From Thermococcus sp. 21S7 (GTDB lineage Archaea; Methanobacteriota_B; Thermococci; Thermococcales; Thermococcaceae), in NCBI RefSeq assembly GCF_012027615.1, contig NZ_SNUT01000001.1, positions 124,001-188,000 on the forward strand: a stretch of 64,000 nucleotides of DNA. The letters are read 5' to 3'. Shown piece by piece: positions 62,449-64,000 of the stretch. A program made the position numbers and the translations under genes. Under the pieces are notes generated by a model. That model was not told the origin of the DNA. It searched no databases and saw nothing but the letters and a program-made list of their open reading frames with translations. The first letter of the stretch is position 1, and each line of letters begins with the position of its first letter.

Positions 62449-62966
62449 CAACTCACCTCCGTTGGACAGCCCCTGCTCTGACCATCCAGCAAGACTGCGG
62501 TTCCGTTGTAGTGCCAGCTCAGCCTGAGCCAGCATCCATTGGCAAAGATGATCGTGAGATTGTGGAGTTTTCCATCCTCCCCAACGTTAGTCACATTTAG
62601 GTTTGCAGTTTCCCCAGGGAGGAGATACGTGTAATTCTCAGCCCACCCGACGTTATCGTCGCTGATGTTGTACAGCGTTACGTAATCACCGTCGTATACT
62701 CCGCTCCAGTGCGGCAGGTACTGGGTCTCCCCAGAGTTCTGAACGTAAAGGGTCAGATTGTAGTAACCGCTACCCCATGAAACGGAGCCTAAACTGGCGT
62801 TCAGACCGAGCAGGGTGTTGAGTCTTGAAACCTTCAGTTCGTACCAATCATCCTGGGCGGCCCGAACGTTGGAGTAGCTGTTGTCCCATGCGGCATAGAG
62901 TGTACTGGCGGCTAGTAAAAATGAAATGAAGATTATCGCTGCACTCGCTGAGACGCTGAAGCCCAT
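62448..62966 (-). CDS. arlF: Archaellum stator protein ArlF (FlaF)
   Basis: A 172-residue protein with an N-terminal archaellin-like helix (SASAAIIFISFLLAASTLYA) and an exterior beta-sandwich (YNLTLYVQNSGETQYLPHWS) rich in Asn-x-Ser/Thr sites. It binds the S-layer protein in relatives. GGGGGGCGG precedes the ATG. The end overlaps arlG, giving translational coupling. The sequence fits the family over its full length. Confidence 0.9.
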   Translation of the reverse strand: MGFSVSASAAIIFISFLLAASTLYAAWDNSYSNVRAAQDDWYELKVSRLNTLLGLNASLGSVSWGSGYYNLTLYVQNSGETQYLPHWSGVYDGDYVTLYNISDDNVGWAENYTYLLPGETANLNVTNVGEDGKLHNLTIIFANGCWLRLSWHYNGTAVLLDGQSRGCPTEVS

Positions 62967-62989
62967 AGGCCGCCCCCCTGTGTGGTTCC

Positions 62990-64000
62990 TCAGATGCCGT
63001 AGAACTCATCGAGAGTCTTCTCCAGTATTTTGATTTCCCTTTCCAGCTTGTCAAGGACGTTCCTGTTGATTTTGAGACCCCTAAGCCTCTCGATGAAGAG
63101 CAGGCTTATGAGGTGGTCCTGAACGGTAAGCTTTTCGGCCGGCTTCCACTCGGGGTCTCTGTGGTGAGGCCTTGTGCCCTTGGCGTAGCGCAGGAGCTGG
63201 TTGAGCACCTCCTCGCTTATCCAGCCAATTTCATAGTAGAACTCAAGGACGCGCTCAAGGTTCTGGATGCCGACCCTGTCGATAAGGAATCCAAGCCACT
63301 TAAGCGCTATCATGGTCGATACTATGTCCTCAGGCAGTTTCTCAAGCCTGGCCTTCCTGGGCTCTTCCTCGAAGAGGAGGGTCGCTATATCCTCGGGAAT
63401 CTGGATTTTCTCGGCCATCTCAACACCACCTTCCTCAACTTTTTCCTCCTCAACAACCTCGTGAGCGGGAACCTCTTCAACCGCCGCCGTGGGGGCGGCC
63501 TCGACTTCTTCAATTTCTTCGGGAACCTCCGGAGCTTCAACTTCCTCAGTTACGGTGACCTCTTCCTCCGGAATAACCTCGGTGACCTCCTCCCCGGCCA
63601 CCTCCGGGAGTTCTTCCGCTTCTTCCACTTCGGGCTTTTCTTCGACCTCTTCAATCTCCACGACCTCTACTGGTGCTTCGACTATTTCCTCCGGCACCTC
63701 TGTGATGGTGACCTCCTCGGGGGCGGCCTCAAGCTCCGCCTGTGCCTTTGCCACCGCCTCTTCGGCCGCGGCCAGTTCCTCTTCACTGACCTCTTCACCC
63801 GCCTCTACCTTCTCCTGGAGTTCCTCAAGCTTCTCCTGAGCCTCTTCTAGTTTCTCAACGGCGGTCTGGGTCTCTACCTTTTCGGCTATCTCCTCCACCT
63901 TCCTGTGGAGTTCATCCAGCTTTTCAGTGATTTCGCTAGGAACTTCCTCCTCTTCGCCTTCGAGCATCTCCTCAAGCTTCTCTATCTTCTCGTGAACCTC
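62990..64000 (-). CDS. Archaellum protein ArlD/ArlE, 5' end outside the window
   Basis: The visible 336 residues comprise a coiled coil (about residues 1-60), a long Glu/Val/Pro-rich low-complexity linker of about 120 residues, and the conserved C-terminal ArlD/E domain: IPEDIATLLFEEEPRKARLE, TMIALKWLGFLIDRVGIQNL, and FYYEIGWISEEVLNQLLRYA. ArlC/D/E form the ring around the motor and link it to chemotaxis through CheF. An in-frame ATG at 63418, with GGTGGTG upstream, could start a short ArlE-like form of 142 residues. The start of the long form lies beyond base 64000. Confidence 0.88.
   Translation of the reverse strand, partial: EVHEKIEKLEEMLEGEEEEVPSEITEKLDELHRKVEEIAEKVETQTAVEKLEEAQEKLEELQEKVEAGEEVSEEELAAAEEAVAKAQAELEAAPEEVTITEVPEEIVEAPVEVVEIEEVEEKPEVEEAEELPEVAGEEVTEVIPEEEVTVTEEVEAPEVPEEIEEVEAAPTAAVEEVPAHEVVEEEKVEEGGVEMAEKIQIPEDIATLLFEEEPRKARLEKLPEDIVSTMIALKWLGFLIDRVGIQNLERVLEFYYEIGWISEEVLNQLLRYAKGTRPHHRDPEWKPAEKLTVQDHLISLLFIERLRGLKINRNVLDKLEREIKILEKTLDEFYGI

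Noticed and set aside
63113-63850. 245-codon plus-strand frame opposite arlD/E, Phe/Leu-rich
   Set aside because: The Glu-rich coiled coil of arlD/E reads as a Phe/Leu-rich shadow on the other strand.

Overview
The window is a gene-dense stretch of a Thermococcales chromosome, most likely Thermococcus. The evidence is the archaellum gene order (arlD/E-F-G-H-I-J), a CDC48 ATPase, archaeal NadM, aTrm56 and MptE, ribosome-binding sites of the GGTGA/GGTGG type, and TATA boxes about 26 nt upstream of leaderless or short-leader genes. There are no rRNAs, no recognisable tRNAs and no CRISPR array.

Layout. 1-7.9 kb: the 3' end of cdc48, an SstT-type Na+/amino-acid symporter, a JAMM protease divergent from a 49-codon gene, a VapBC-like pair with a broken toxin, mobB, an Sm-like protein, a DUF4143-type ATPase and mptE. 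8-13.4 kb: a complete five-gene oligopeptide-type ABC transporter. 13.4-24 kb: a Mut7-C nuclease, an MBL-fold protein, a nitroreductase, a phosphatase, two DUF2202 lipoproteins, an agmatinase gene broken by an IS605-type tnpB element, a nitrilase, a CruF-like protein and the tldD/tldE pair. 24-36 kb is accessory: small flavoprotein and methyltransferase genes, CPBP-like membrane proteins, two broken acetyltransferases, a large lipoprotein with an internal duplication, and a second decayed tnpB element. 36-48 kb: two MFS transporters, an AT-rich secreted serine protease with a partner, an acetyltransferase/M29-peptidase operon, a membrane-anchored glycosidase, nadM and a SAM-hydroxide adenosyltransferase separated by an AT-rich HEPN-like gene. 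48-55.9 kb: a lipoprotein, aTrm56, a CDP-alcohol transferase, HAD hydrolases, ASCH proteins, a class III pilin with its peptidase, and a tandem H/ACA plus C/D guide-RNA locus. 55.9-64 kb: the distal archaellum operon on the minus strand, ending in a large S-layer-like surface protein.

How it fits together. The dpp-like operon, the aminopeptidase, the secreted protease and SstT fit a peptide-fermenting heterotroph. The surface genes (archaellum, pilin/peptidase, lipoproteins) form a second theme. Indels occur in six accessory genes (the toxin, both tnpB copies, two acetyltransferases and a nucleotidyltransferase), while all recognised housekeeping genes are intact. This suggests real decay more than poor sequence, although some indels lie in homopolymer runs.

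The most interesting points are: (1) an H/ACA sRNA and a C/D box sRNA back to back behind one TATA box; (2) two divergent gene pairs with mirror-image promoter geometry around a single palindromic TATA box; (3) a 26-bp inverted-repeat operator at the start site of one DUF2202 gene; (4) an in-frame internal start in arlD/E; (5) an exact insertion of a HEPN-like gene into a nadM operon; and (6) a streptogrisin-like secreted protease with a linked partner.
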